NCBI GenBank assembly: GCA_018901675.1
Contig: JAHIEH010000005.1
Coordinates: 1 to 15,765 of the forward strand
Origin: Nanobdellota archaeon
GTDB taxonomy: Archaea > Nanobdellota > Nanobdellia > Pacearchaeales > GW2011-AR1
Length of the DNA: 15,765 nucleotides
Reading direction: 5' to 3'
Of this stretch, positions 6,032 to 13,678 are shown one piece after another. Within the stretch, counting starts at the first letter, position 1; the number at the start of each line of letters is the position of its first letter. The notes beneath the pieces were generated by a model, which saw only the letters and a list, made by a program, of their open reading frames with translations, did no database searches and had not been told where the DNA came from. Made by a program: the position numbers and the translations under genes.

Positions 6032-9000
6032 ATGGATAAATCCAAAATAGAGGGATTGATAATTGAAGCCAAAAACTTCTTTGATTTTTACAAAAAGAAC
6101 ATAGGGGAGTCAATAAGAAGAGGGGTTAGTGTCATCGAATTAGATTTCAGCCATTTAACTGAGTTTTCTAACAGCTTATCTGACCAGATTTTGATCAGCC
6201 CAGAAGAAACTTTAAGACTGATGGAAATTGCATTGGAAGAATCGGGTTTAGTTAACAATGTAAGAATAAGGCTGACAAATCTTCCAGAAGTGCATTTGAT
6301 AAGAATAAGAAATATCCGTTCAAGAAACCTGAATGAATTAATTATGGTTGAAGGAATTGTAAGGCAGGCTTCTGATGTCAGACCACAGGTGGTTAACGCA
6401 AAATTTGAATGCCCGAGTTGCGGGACAGTCCTTTCAGTATTACAGATGGAAAAGAAGTTTCATGAACCTTCACGATGCAGTTGCGGAAGAAAAGGCGGTT
6501 TTAAACTCTTAAGCAAAGAAATGGTAGACACTCAAAGAATTGTAATAGAAGAATCTCCTGATTCATTAATCGGCGGAGAACAGCCTAAGAGGATGAATGT
6601 ATTCTTAAAAGAAGATCTTGTAGAGCCGCGAATGGAAGAAAAAACAACTCCTGGAAGCAGAGTCAGAGTTATTGGAATTTTAAAAGAAGTCCCAGTCCCT
6701 TTAAAAACAGGGGGGCTTTCAACACGCTTTGAAATAGCAGTGGAAGCAAATAATCTTATTCCTCTTGAAGAAACATTTGAAGAATTGAAAATAACAGAAG
6801 AAGATGAAAGGCAGATTCTTGAACTTTCGAATGACCCGCAAATTTTTGAAAAACTTGCCAGAAGCATATGCCCCAGCATCTATGGGTATGAAGAAATAAA
6901 AAAATCACTTGTTTTGCAATTGTTTGGAGGAGTTAGGAAAACTCATCCTGATGGTTCTAAAAGCAGAGGGGATATTCACATTCTTCTTGTCGGAGATCCG
7001 GGAGTAGCAAAAAGTATAGGGGGAGGGGGAAGAGTTTTCTATTATAATAACGAAGAATTAGGATATGAAGCTATTGAGAAAATATTTGAAAAATTTGGAG
7101 AACGACCAAAAAATCTAAAAACATTAACAATAGACACAAAAACCCACAAACCTATATGGGCAAAAATTGACAAAATTATAAAACATTTGCCTGAAAAAGA
7201 ATTAATAAAGATAACAACCGAACATGGAAAGCAGATAATAGCCACTAAAGACCACTCATTTATAACTCTTTCAGTAGAAGGAGAAATAATCCCTATAAAA
7301 GGAGAAGAACTGACAGAGAAATCTTATCTGCCTCTTCCAATAAACTTTCATAAACAAACAATTAATGAAATAAAAACAGAAAAATTCAATACCTATAAAA
7401 CAAACTCAAAACAACTACCAGATTCAATAAAATTAGACAAAAATTTTGGATTTTTCATAGGGGCATTTTTAAGTGAGGGGAATATTCGTGCAGGAAAATC
7501 AATAATAATCTCAAATAAAAATAGCAAAATAAAAAGTAAGGTAAAAGAATTCTCAAAAATAATAGGATTAAACACTAATGAAAACAAAACAACTATAATA
7601 ATTAATTCAAAAAGTCTTGCAAATCTAATAAAATTTTATTGTTATGATAAGGGGGATATAAAAACTAAAGTAAAGGGAAATTACTCCAGAATAAAGAAAA
7701 TACCTGAATTCTCTTATTTTGCTCCAAAAGAATTTATAAAGGGATTAATTTCAGGTATTTTTTCAGGCGATGGCAGGTTCGCAAAAGATAAAAAAAGAAT
7801 CAAAGGAGTTGAACTAATAACTGTCTCAAAAAAATTAGCAGAGGGCACATCAGATTTATTATTTTCAATAGGAATTCTCAATAAAATAAAAAAATCCCAT
7901 TATAAGTATAAAGAGAAGGCAACATTTTATTATAAAGTATACATCCCTAGCCCAATGATAAAAAAGTTTAGAAAATCTTTCAATTTCTATGGGAGAGAAT
8001 TCTTAAAATATCCAAAACCAATTTATAGTTATAACAATGAGATTCCATGCGGAGAATTAGTTTATTCACTGACAAAAAAATTAGGGTATAATAAAAGAAT
8101 AGGCGGGGACCGAACTTTTGCAGCAGAAATGAGAACTGTCAGAAAAAGAAATAAAATAGGAAGAATAAGATTAAGAAAAATAATAAAATTGTTTGAAAGA
8201 AAAACAAAAGAGAATTTAAAAGAACTGAAAATACTAAAGAAAATTGCTTATAGCCCAATAATCTGGTCAAAAATAGAAACTATAGAGGAAATTGAAGAAA
8301 AAGAGCAGTATGTGTATGATTTAAGCATACCAAGAACAAACACTTTTGTAGCAAATGGAATCGGTGTTCATAATTCAGTTACTTTGGTTTTTATGGCAGC
8401 CATATCACCAAAAGGAAGATATGTTGTAGGCAAAAGTGCATCATTAGAATATAACGAGCCATTATTAATTATGGAAGAAGGAAAACAAAAATTCGTAAAA
8501 ATAGGCGAATTTGTAGATAGATTTTACTCAGAGAAAAAAGGAGGATTTGTATCATGTGATAAAGAAATAAAAGCATTATCCTTAAATCTTGAAACAAAAA
8601 AATTAGAATGGAAACCAATTAAAGCTGTTTTCAGGCATAAAAATCAGGGGAATTTAATTTCCTTTTCTTTTGAGACAGGCAGAAAAATAAAAATTACAAA
8701 AGATCACAGCATATTTTCAATAGAAGACGGAAAAATAATATGCAAACCTGCTCAAGAATTGAAAGAAGGAGATTTTGCAGTAATTCCAAAAATAATTCCT
8801 ACTACTCAAAGAGAGCTTTCAGAAGATATAGCAAAGTTTTTGGGATATTTTATTGCAGAAGGGCATTTATATAACAAAGAGGGAAGCTATAAAATAGAAT
8901 TTACTCTTAATAAAAAAGAGATGCATATTGCTTCAGAGATTAATTGCTTTTCAGAGAAGTTTTTTAAAAAAGAAGCAAAAATATCAAAACATGGAGAGAA

Positions 9001-10774
9001 TGCTATAAGAGTCACAATATATGGAAAAGATCCCTATCTCCAAATGTGTTCATGGTTAGGCGAAATCGCTCATAAAAGAGCAGGTTTTAAAGGAGTTCCA
9101 GAATTGATTTTAAATTCTAATCCTTTAGCAAGGCAATCATTTTTTTCCTCATATATAGAAGGAGATGCAGGTGTTTCAAAATCCGGAAAACTGATTTCAG
9201 AAATAATGTACATGAATCTTCAAGATAAGATAATATCTTCATGCATTGAAAGAAAAATAAATCGAATCGCTCTGCTACAAGATGGCAGAAAAATAAATTG
9301 CAAAGGATACAGATATGATTTATTATCCCCAAATAGAAATAAAAAGTTTAAAAATATAAGGCTAAACTTCCCTATTGCTTGTCTCTCGGATAATTTAAAA
9401 AAATTTTTCAAAAGGAAAATCAAGCAGGGGTATAACCGAATAAATATAGACAGGATAGACAACAATATGCTATACTGCAGATTGTTTTTTGTAAATAATA
9501 AGAATAAGATTAATGGAAAAGAATTAAGAAAAGTTTTTGGAAAAAATGCTTTGGAATATTTCTCAGAGCATAATGATTTGTTTTTAAAACAGAAAAAAAG
9601 CAGGGAAGTAGAATTCTCACTTACAGAAAAAGGAAAGAAAGTCTGTGAAGAAATTGAAGAGTTAAAAGAGATTTTAGAGAGTGATGTTGCATTTATCAAG
9701 ATAAAAAAAATTGAAGAAGTAATCTCTGATAAAGAATGGGTTTATGATATTTCTGTCCCAGACTGCGAAAATTTTATTGCGGGGTTTGGGGGGGTATTAT
9801 GCCATAATTCTGGGGCAGGTATTACTGCTACAGTAGTAAGAGATGAATTCTTAAGAGGGTGGAGTTTGGAAGCAGGTGCAATGGTTTTGTCAAACAAGGG
9901 GCTTGTTTGCATTGATGAACTTGAGAAAATGGACCCAGTAGAAAGAAGCGCGATGCACGAGGCAATGGAGCAGCAAACGGTCACAATAAGCAAAGCTAAT
10001 GTTCAGGCAACCTTGCGAGCAGAAACAAGCGTTCTCGCGGCAGCAAACCCAAAATTCGGGAGGTTTGACCCTTTTCAGCCAATCCCACAACAAATAGATA
10101 TTCCCCCTACTTTGATAAACAGATTTGATGTTATCTTTACATTAAGAGATATTCCTAATAAAGAGAAAGATGAAGCAATCGCAGACCACGTTTTACACGA
10201 GCACCAGCAAAAAGGTGAAGAAATGATTATCTCAAAAGAATTTTTCAGAAAATATGTAGGCTATGCAAAACAAAAGATTCATCCTCTTTTATCAGATGAA
10301 GCAGTCGGAGAGATAAAAAAATTTTATGTTAACTTAAGAAACACCCCTGTTTCTTCAGAAAGTGTTATGCGCCCAATACCCATATCTGCAAGACAACTAG
10401 GAGCATTGATAAGGATGTCAGAGGCTTCTGCAAAAATAAAGCTTAGCAGTGTAGTAACAAGAGAAGATGCATTAAAATCAATTGAACTAATGAAATATTA
10501 TTTAATGCAGGTGGGTTATGATGCAGAATCAAAAACATTTGATATTGATAAGATAACTACTGGAATTGCCACCTCTCAAAGAAACAAGATTATATTAGTA
10601 AGAGAAACTATCTTTAGATTAGAAAACCGGCTTGGAAAATTAATTCCTGTTGAAGAAGTTGAGAAAGAACTGGAAGGCAAGCTGGATAAAAGCGAGATTG
10701 AAGAATCGATAAACAAATTAAACATCTCAGGAGATGTTTTCAAGCCCAGAAGAGGTTTTGTCCAGAGAACTTAG
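6032..10774 (+). CDS. mcm: MCM replicative helicase precursor with two inteins
   Basis: A 1580-residue precursor. Removing inteins 328-781 and 804-1259 leaves a 670-residue MCM, normal for archaea. MCM is the hexameric ring helicase that unwinds DNA at replication forks. The N-terminal domain carries a zinc site (C127, C130, C149, C151). The AAA+ domain has Walker A GDPGVAK-S, with K327 and S782 joined only after splicing, and Walker B LVCIDELEKM (D1295, E1296). Sensor 1 is AAANP (N1339), the Arg-finger region is LINRFD (R1364), and a C-terminal winged helix ends at GDVFKPRRGF. Intein 1 splits the P-loop and intein 2 splits GKSA/SGAG 22 residues later. The precursor therefore cannot bind ATP normally until both are excised. 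The RPA-like gene follows on the same strand with its own TATA box. Confidence 0.97.
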   Translation: MDKSKIEGLIIEAKNFFDFYKKNIGESIRRGVSVIELDFSHLTEFSNSLSDQILISPEETLRLMEIALEESGLVNNVRIRLTNLPEVHLIRIRNIRSRNLNELIMVEGIVRQASDVRPQVVNAKFECPSCGTVLSVLQMEKKFHEPSRCSCGRKGGFKLLSKEMVDTQRIVIEESPDSLIGGEQPKRMNVFLKEDLVEPRMEEKTTPGSRVRVIGILKEVPVPLKTGGLSTRFEIAVEANNLIPLEETFEELKITEEDERQILELSNDPQIFEKLARSICPSIYGYEEIKKSLVLQLFGGVRKTHPDGSKSRGDIHILLVGDPGVAKSIGGGGRVFYYNNEELGYEAIEKIFEKFGERPKNLKTLTIDTKTHKPIWAKIDKIIKHLPEKELIKITTEHGKQIIATKDHSFITLSVEGEIIPIKGEELTEKSYLPLPINFHKQTINEIKTEKFNTYKTNSKQLPDSIKLDKNFGFFIGAFLSEGNIRAGKSIIISNKNSKIKSKVKEFSKIIGLNTNENKTTIIINSKSLANLIKFYCYDKGDIKTKVKGNYSRIKKIPEFSYFAPKEFIKGLISGIFSGDGRFAKDKKRIKGVELITVSKKLAEGTSDLLFSIGILNKIKKSHYKYKEKATFYYKVYIPSPMIKKFRKSFNFYGREFLKYPKPIYSYNNEIPCGELVYSLTKKLGYNKRIGGDRTFAAEMRTVRKRNKIGRIRLRKIIKLFERKTKENLKELKILKKIAYSPIIWSKIETIEEIEEKEQYVYDLSIPRTNTFVANGIGVHNSVTLVFMAAISPKGRYVVGKSASLEYNEPLLIMEEGKQKFVKIGEFVDRFYSEKKGGFVSCDKEIKALSLNLETKKLEWKPIKAVFRHKNQGNLISFSFETGRKIKITKDHSIFSIEDGKIICKPAQELKEGDFAVIPKIIPTTQRELSEDIAKFLGYFIAEGHLYNKEGSYKIEFTLNKKEMHIASEINCFSEKFFKKEAKISKHGENAIRVTIYGKDPYLQMCSWLGEIAHKRAGFKGVPELILNSNPLARQSFFSSYIEGDAGVSKSGKLISEIMYMNLQDKIISSCIERKINRIALLQDGRKINCKGYRYDLLSPNRNKKFKNIRLNFPIACLSDNLKKFFKRKIKQGYNRINIDRIDNNMLYCRLFFVNNKNKINGKELRKVFGKNALEYFSEHNDLFLKQKKSREVEFSLTEKGKKVCEEIEELKEILESDVAFIKIKKIEEVISDKEWVYDISVPDCENFIAGFGGVLCHNSGAGITATVVRDEFLRGWSLEAGAMVLSNKGLVCIDELEKMDPVERSAMHEAMEQQTVTISKANVQATLRAETSVLAAANPKFGRFDPFQPIPQQIDIPPTLINRFDVIFTLRDIPNKEKDEAIADHVLHEHQQKGEEMIISKEFFRKYVGYAKQKIHPLLSDEAVGEIKKFYVNLRNTPVSSESVMRPIPISARQLGALIRMSEASAKIKLSSVVTREDALKSIELMKYYLMQVGYDAESKTFDIDKITTGIATSQRNKIILVRETIFRLENRLGKLIPVEEVEKELEGKLDKSEIEESINKLNISGDVFKPRRGFVQRT
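7013..8374 (+). mobile_element. MCM intein 1, in the Walker A motif, LAGLIDADG type
   Basis: A 454-residue insert (precursor residues 328-781). It starts with Ser328 (SIGGGGRVFYY), ends in His780-Asn781 (GIGVHN), and is followed by Ser782 as the +1 nucleophile. A block B-like TKDH lies at 405-408 and the C-terminal blocks are in VYDLSIPRTNTFVANGIGVHN. Two LAGLIDADG helices are visible: FFIGAFLSEG (474-483, acidic E482) and GLISGIFSGDG (571-581, acidic D580). The homing endonuclease therefore looks intact. The site is the P-loop lysine/serine junction, a position known for archaeal MCM (CDC21) inteins. The N-terminus is unusual: four glycines follow the nucleophile region where inteins normally show a more conserved block A. 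Confidence 0.93.
8441..9808 (+). mobile_element. MCM intein 2, LAGLIDADG type
   Basis: A 456-residue insert (precursor residues 804-1259). It starts with Ser804 (SLEYNEPLLI), ends with Cys-His-Asn (GGVLCHN, H1258, N1259), and is followed by Ser1260 as +1. A block B-like TKDH lies at 889-892. The LAGLIDADG helices are FLGYFIAEGH (936-945, E943) and SSYIEGDAG (1039-1047, D1045). The C-terminal splicing block includes WVYDISVPDCENFIAG. Removing it rebuilds GKSASGAGITATVV, the expected MCM sequence after Walker A. The two inteins share their layout but differ widely in sequence, so they look independently acquired rather than a recent duplication. Confidence 0.93.
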
Positions 10775-10811
10775 ATTAAAAGTTGAAGATGTAAAAAAAT
10801 ATAGTATAAAC

Positions 10812-10819
10812 TTAAATAG
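10812..10819 (+). promoter_or_regulatory. TATA box of the RPA-like gene
   Basis: TTAAATAG, centred 25.5 nt before the ATG at 10841. The gene may therefore be transcribed separately from mcm, although read-through is possible. Confidence 0.5.
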
Positions 10820-10840
10820 GATATTCCACACTTAATAAAA

Positions 10841-11467
10841 ATGCCAGAGCCGGAATTTAAAAGAAACATTGCATACAAGCTGAGAATAAATGATATTTTA
10901 ATAGGCAAGCCGATAATAAATCAAGAAAGATTTGCTTTTCTTGAATTAGGAGACAAGAAGATTATAAGAGTGAATATAATCGGGAATATTATCGAAAAAT
11001 ACAACAGCGAAGGGGAAAAAAGATATTCATTCGTAACTGTTGATGATGGTTCCGGGCAGATTAAGCTAAAATCATTTGGGGATGATGTTGAGAAACTAAA
11101 TGAGATAGTTCAGGGGCAGACTGCACTTGTGATTGGCGTTTTGAGGAGTTTTAATAATGAAGTTTACATTTCTCCAGAAATTATAAAAGTCCTCCCGCCA
11201 GAATACCTTCTTGTTAGAAAATTAGAAATTGAAAAACAAAAGAGCATAAATTCCCCCCCATTAGAAAAGGAAAAAATAATTGCAATAAAAGACAGCTTGT
11301 TAAAGATGATAAAAGAGGCAGAGCCAGAGGGAGGGTTGGACGCAGATAAGATAATTCTCACCCTAAGTGATTTCTCCCCAGATATGCTCAACCAAGAAAT
11401 CAAGAAACTTTTAGAAGAGGGAATTATATTTGAACCGAGGCCGGGAAAATTGAGGTATTTGGGATAA
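10841..11467 (+). CDS. RPA32-like OB-fold and winged-helix protein
   Basis: A 208-residue protein. Residues about 40-118 form an OB fold of the RPA type (IIRVNIIGNI, YSFVTVDDGSGQIKLKSFG, ALVIGVLRSFNNEVYISPEII). A charged linker follows, then a winged helix at about 146-208 that ends IFEPRPGKLRYLG. This is the layout of the RPA32 subunit of the single-stranded-DNA binding complex. The OB fold should bind ssDNA or a partner OB protein, and the winged helix proteins. Its position right after mcm supports a replication role. No RPA70-like large subunit lies in the window, so the partner must be elsewhere or absent. Its last 21 residues resemble the C-terminus of the neighbouring MCM. The exact subunit name is uncertain. 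Confidence 0.8.
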   Translation: MPEPEFKRNIAYKLRINDILIGKPIINQERFAFLELGDKKIIRVNIIGNIIEKYNSEGEKRYSFVTVDDGSGQIKLKSFGDDVEKLNEIVQGQTALVIGVLRSFNNEVYISPEIIKVLPPEYLLVRKLEIEKQKSINSPPLEKEKIIAIKDSLLKMIKEAEPEGGLDADKIILTLSDFSPDMLNQEIKKLLEEGIIFEPRPGKLRYLG

Positions 11468-11477
11468 GGTTAATAAT

Positions 11478-11549
11478 GAAGGATTAAGCTAGTGGTTAAA
11501 CTGATTTATTTGCACAAAGTATTCACCAATTCGATTCTGGTATCACCCA
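11478..11549 (+). pseudogene. Degenerate tRNA-like element, tRNA-Ala (TGC)-like
   Basis: The 72 nt fit a cloverleaf. U8 and A9 are present. The D arm is AGCT/AACT (one C-A mismatch) with a canonical AGTGGTTA loop. Anticodon stem ATTTA/AAAGT has four of five pairs around TTTGCAC, reading anticodon TGC. A 4-nt variable loop ends in C48. T stem ACCAA/CTGGT has four of five pairs with loop TTCGATT, and the discriminator is A. The acceptor GAAGGAT/ATCACCC pairs at only four of seven positions. Four of the six mismatches are A-C, as expected from G-to-A decay of G-C pairs. It could instead be an unusual tRNA needing editing, but a decayed tRNA is simpler. It lies between the RPA-like gene and the purB promoter. 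Confidence 0.45.
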
Positions 11550-11572
11550 TATTTTCTATACTATAATAATGC

Positions 11573-11580
11573 TTATATAT
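11573..11580 (+). promoter_or_regulatory. TATA box of purB
   Basis: TTATATAT, centred 24.5 nt before the GTG at 11601, which supports GTG as the start. Confidence 0.5.
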
Positions 11581-11600
11581 TATTAACAGATTCTCTCTAT

Positions 11601-13025
11601 GTGGCTAATGAAAATGTTTTATCAGTAAGATATGCAACTCCTGAAATGAATAATATTTTCTCAGAAAAGGGGAAGATACTTTTAGAAAGAGAATTATGGA
11701 TTGCAGTTATGATTGCTCAGAAAAGTCTTGGGTTGAATATTCTTTCAGAAGATATAGAAAAATTTGAAGCTACTAAAGGAACGATAGATTTAGAAGAAAT
11801 AAAATCTATAGAAAGCATAACAAAACACGATGTTAAAGCAAAAATAGAATATTTTGTTAAAATAGCTGGAGCAAGTCAACAGCTTCATAGAGGAATGACT
11901 TCAAGAGATTTAACAGATAATGTGGAGCAGATGCAATATTGGAATGCTTCAAAACTTATTCTTGATAGAAATGTTTCTGTTTTAAGACATTTTGTAGATA
12001 ATTCACACAAATATTCTAATTATATTTTAGCAAGAACACATAATCAACCTGCACAAGCAACACTCTTGGGAAGAAGATTTTCAATGTGGGGAGAAGAATT
12101 AATGTTACATTTAGGAATTTTTGAAAATTTTGTAGAGAACTATCCATTAAGAGGAATTAAAGGAGCAATTGGAACACAAACAGATATGATAAAATTATTA
12201 GGAAGCAAAGAGAAAGTACGAGCACTGGAAGAAGTTGTAGCAGAAAAACTTGGATTTAAGAAAATATTAAAATCTACTGGGCAGGTTTATCCCAGGTCTC
12301 TTGATTATGCTCTATGCAATAACCTTGCACAGTTAAGCGCTGCTCCTGCAAATTTTGCATTTACTATGCGTTTAATGGCCGGATTTGGTCTTGTAAATGA
12401 GGGATTTGATGAAGAACAATCTGGAAGCAGTGCCATGCCTTATAAAATGAATACAAGAAGCTGTGAGAGAATAAACGGGTTTGCAAATCTTCAAAAAATG
12501 TACGCCGATGGAGCTTCAAGAATTTCTGGAGACCAATGGCAAGAAGGAGATGTTTCATGTTCTGCTCCGAGAAGAATTATAGGACCTGATTCTTTTTATA
12601 CAATGGATGGTTTATGTGAGACTACTTTGACTGTTTTGAATAATATGAAAGCCTATGAAGGAGAAATAGTTCATGAATTGGATAAATATCTACCATTTAT
12701 TGTTACAACAGAGCTTATGCAAATGGCCACTAAAAAAGGAGTTGGTAGAGAAGAAGCACATAAAGCAATAAAAAGACATGCTGTAGCTGAATTGGACAGA
12801 ATGAGGAGAGAAGGAAGTTCTAAAACAAATCTTCCAACATTATTAGCGAATGAGCCAATCTTTTCGGGTTTAATAACCAAAGAACAGATAAATGAAATAA
12901 TTGCAAATAAAGAAGGGCAAATAGGGAATGCAAAAATGCAAATAAAAGGAGTTTCTTCTGATGCTCAATATTTCTTTTCTAAATATGCCCAGGGTAGAGA
13001 TTATGAACCTAGGCCCATACTATGA
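11601..13025 (+). CDS. purB: Adenylosuccinate lyase
   Basis: A 474-residue protein of the fumarase/aspartase superfamily. It splits adenylosuccinate to AMP and fumarate, and SAICAR to AICAR in de novo purine synthesis. Motifs: KHD (75-77), TSRD (100-103), the catalytic-histidine region RTHNQPAQATLLGRR (TH at 146-147) and the signature GSSAMPYKMN (275-284) that carries the catalytic serine loop. I chose GTG 11601 because it gives the expected N-terminus (VRYATPEM near residue 10), and the TATA box is placed for a leaderless start. The first in-frame ATG is 15 codons in and would remove that segment. No other purine gene is in the window, so it may serve IMP-to-AMP conversion rather than a full pathway (inference). 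The gene is flanked by degenerate tRNA-like sequences. Confidence 0.95.
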   Translation: MANENVLSVRYATPEMNNIFSEKGKILLERELWIAVMIAQKSLGLNILSEDIEKFEATKGTIDLEEIKSIESITKHDVKAKIEYFVKIAGASQQLHRGMTSRDLTDNVEQMQYWNASKLILDRNVSVLRHFVDNSHKYSNYILARTHNQPAQATLLGRRFSMWGEELMLHLGIFENFVENYPLRGIKGAIGTQTDMIKLLGSKEKVRALEEVVAEKLGFKKILKSTGQVYPRSLDYALCNNLAQLSAAPANFAFTMRLMAGFGLVNEGFDEEQSGSSAMPYKMNTRSCERINGFANLQKMYADGASRISGDQWQEGDVSCSAPRRIIGPDSFYTMDGLCETTLTVLNNMKAYEGEIVHELDKYLPFIVTTELMQMATKKGVGREEAHKAIKRHAVAELDRMRREGSSKTNLPTLLANEPIFSGLITKEQINEIIANKEGQIGNAKMQIKGVSSDAQYFFSKYAQGRDYEPRPIL

Positions 13026-13038
13026 ATAAGTACCTCTT

Positions 13039-13108
13039 TACAAAGTATATCCTTTAGGATATATTCTTTTACACCGAGTATTCCGAGGTTCAACTCCCCG
13101 TTGGCTAT
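13039..13108 (+). other. Weak tRNA-like element, Val (TAC)-like
   Basis: The 3' half is tRNA-like. Anticodon stem ATTCT/CGAGT has four of five pairs around TTTACAC (anticodon TAC). A 4-nt variable loop ends in C. T stem CGAGG/CCCCG has four of five pairs with loop TTCAACT. The 5' half is poor: instead of a D arm there is a short palindromic hairpin (TATATCC/GGATATA) without the GG of a D loop, and the acceptor pairs at four of seven positions including one wobble. From the anticodon arm to the T loop it aligns without gaps with the element at 11478-11549. It is most likely a tRNA remnant or chance similarity. Confidence 0.28.
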
Positions 13109-13118
13109 TTCCATAATC

Positions 13119-13628
13119 TTACTTCTTAAACTTCCTGTTGAAATAATAAGCCACCCATATCAAAGCGATTAAACCAATTAGAGAAATAACAAATCTCATC
13201 CAATTTTCAGTGTATCTCCAATAACCACCAACACCATAAATTATTGTCCCTATACCCCCGGCCATCAATCCAGCTCCAACAACCTCCAATCCAAAAATCA
13301 AAGCTCCGAGAATAATAACTACTATTCCGATAGGTATTGCAGTAAGAAAAACTTTTTTGTAAAACTCTTCATTTGCAGTATCAAACTCTAATCGGCATTT
13401 GCTGTACAAATCACAAAAACCCTGCACAGTCGGCTTTGGCCCATAATCGGGGTTCCATCTTCCTCCAGCATCAATACAAGCTTCGGAATTATTAATAAAA
13501 ACATTAACACTCTCATTGCAATAATCATTATATTGTGGCTGTTTATACAGCGTATTCACCCCACTAACCATTACTATAATTGTAACTACAAAAATAGCAA
13601 TGCCCAATACTATATTCTTTATGTTCAT
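13119..13628 (-). CDS. Four-helix membrane protein with a Cys-containing external loop
   Basis: A 169-residue protein of unknown function. A first hydrophobic segment (about 5-24) could be a membrane anchor or uncleaved signal. A polar loop of about 70 residues follows with four cysteines (C37, C51, C72, C78) and aromatic/proline stretches, suggesting an extracytoplasmic loop with two disulfides. Three more membrane segments lie at about 93-112, 115-136 and 145-162, and the protein ends in a basic NRKFKK. An even number of helices, with the basic tail inside, puts the Cys loop outside. I recognise no named family. It diverges from aIF2-beta, and the two ATGs are 50 bp apart around one symmetric TATA box, so the genes probably share a promoter. 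Confidence 0.75.
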   Translation of the reverse strand: MNIKNIVLGIAIFVVTIIVMVSGVNTLYKQPQYNDYCNESVNVFINNSEACIDAGGRWNPDYGPKPTVQGFCDLYSKCRLEFDTANEEFYKKVFLTAIPIGIVVIILGALIFGLEVVGAGLMAGGIGTIIYGVGGYWRYTENWMRFVISLIGLIALIWVAYYFNRKFKK

Positions 13629-13649
13629 AGTTAAACTAAGTGTAAAAGA

Positions 13650-13657
13650 TTTATAAA
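13650..13657. promoter_or_regulatory. Shared symmetric TATA box for two divergent genes
   Basis: TTTATAAA is its own reverse complement and is the only TATA-like box in the 50-bp gap. Its centre is 25.5 nt from the first base of both start codons (13628 on -, 13679 on +). Purine-rich BRE-like sequence flanks it in both directions: AAAAGA for +, GGAAGAG for -. Confidence 0.7.
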
Positions 13658-13678
13658 CTCTTCCAAATAACCCTTTTT

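Noticed and set aside
9220..9699. 159-codon open frame on the - strand inside intein 2
   Set aside because: It is antisense to well-conserved intein sequence and its low-complexity hydrophobic translation is typical of a shadow frame in A-rich coding DNA.
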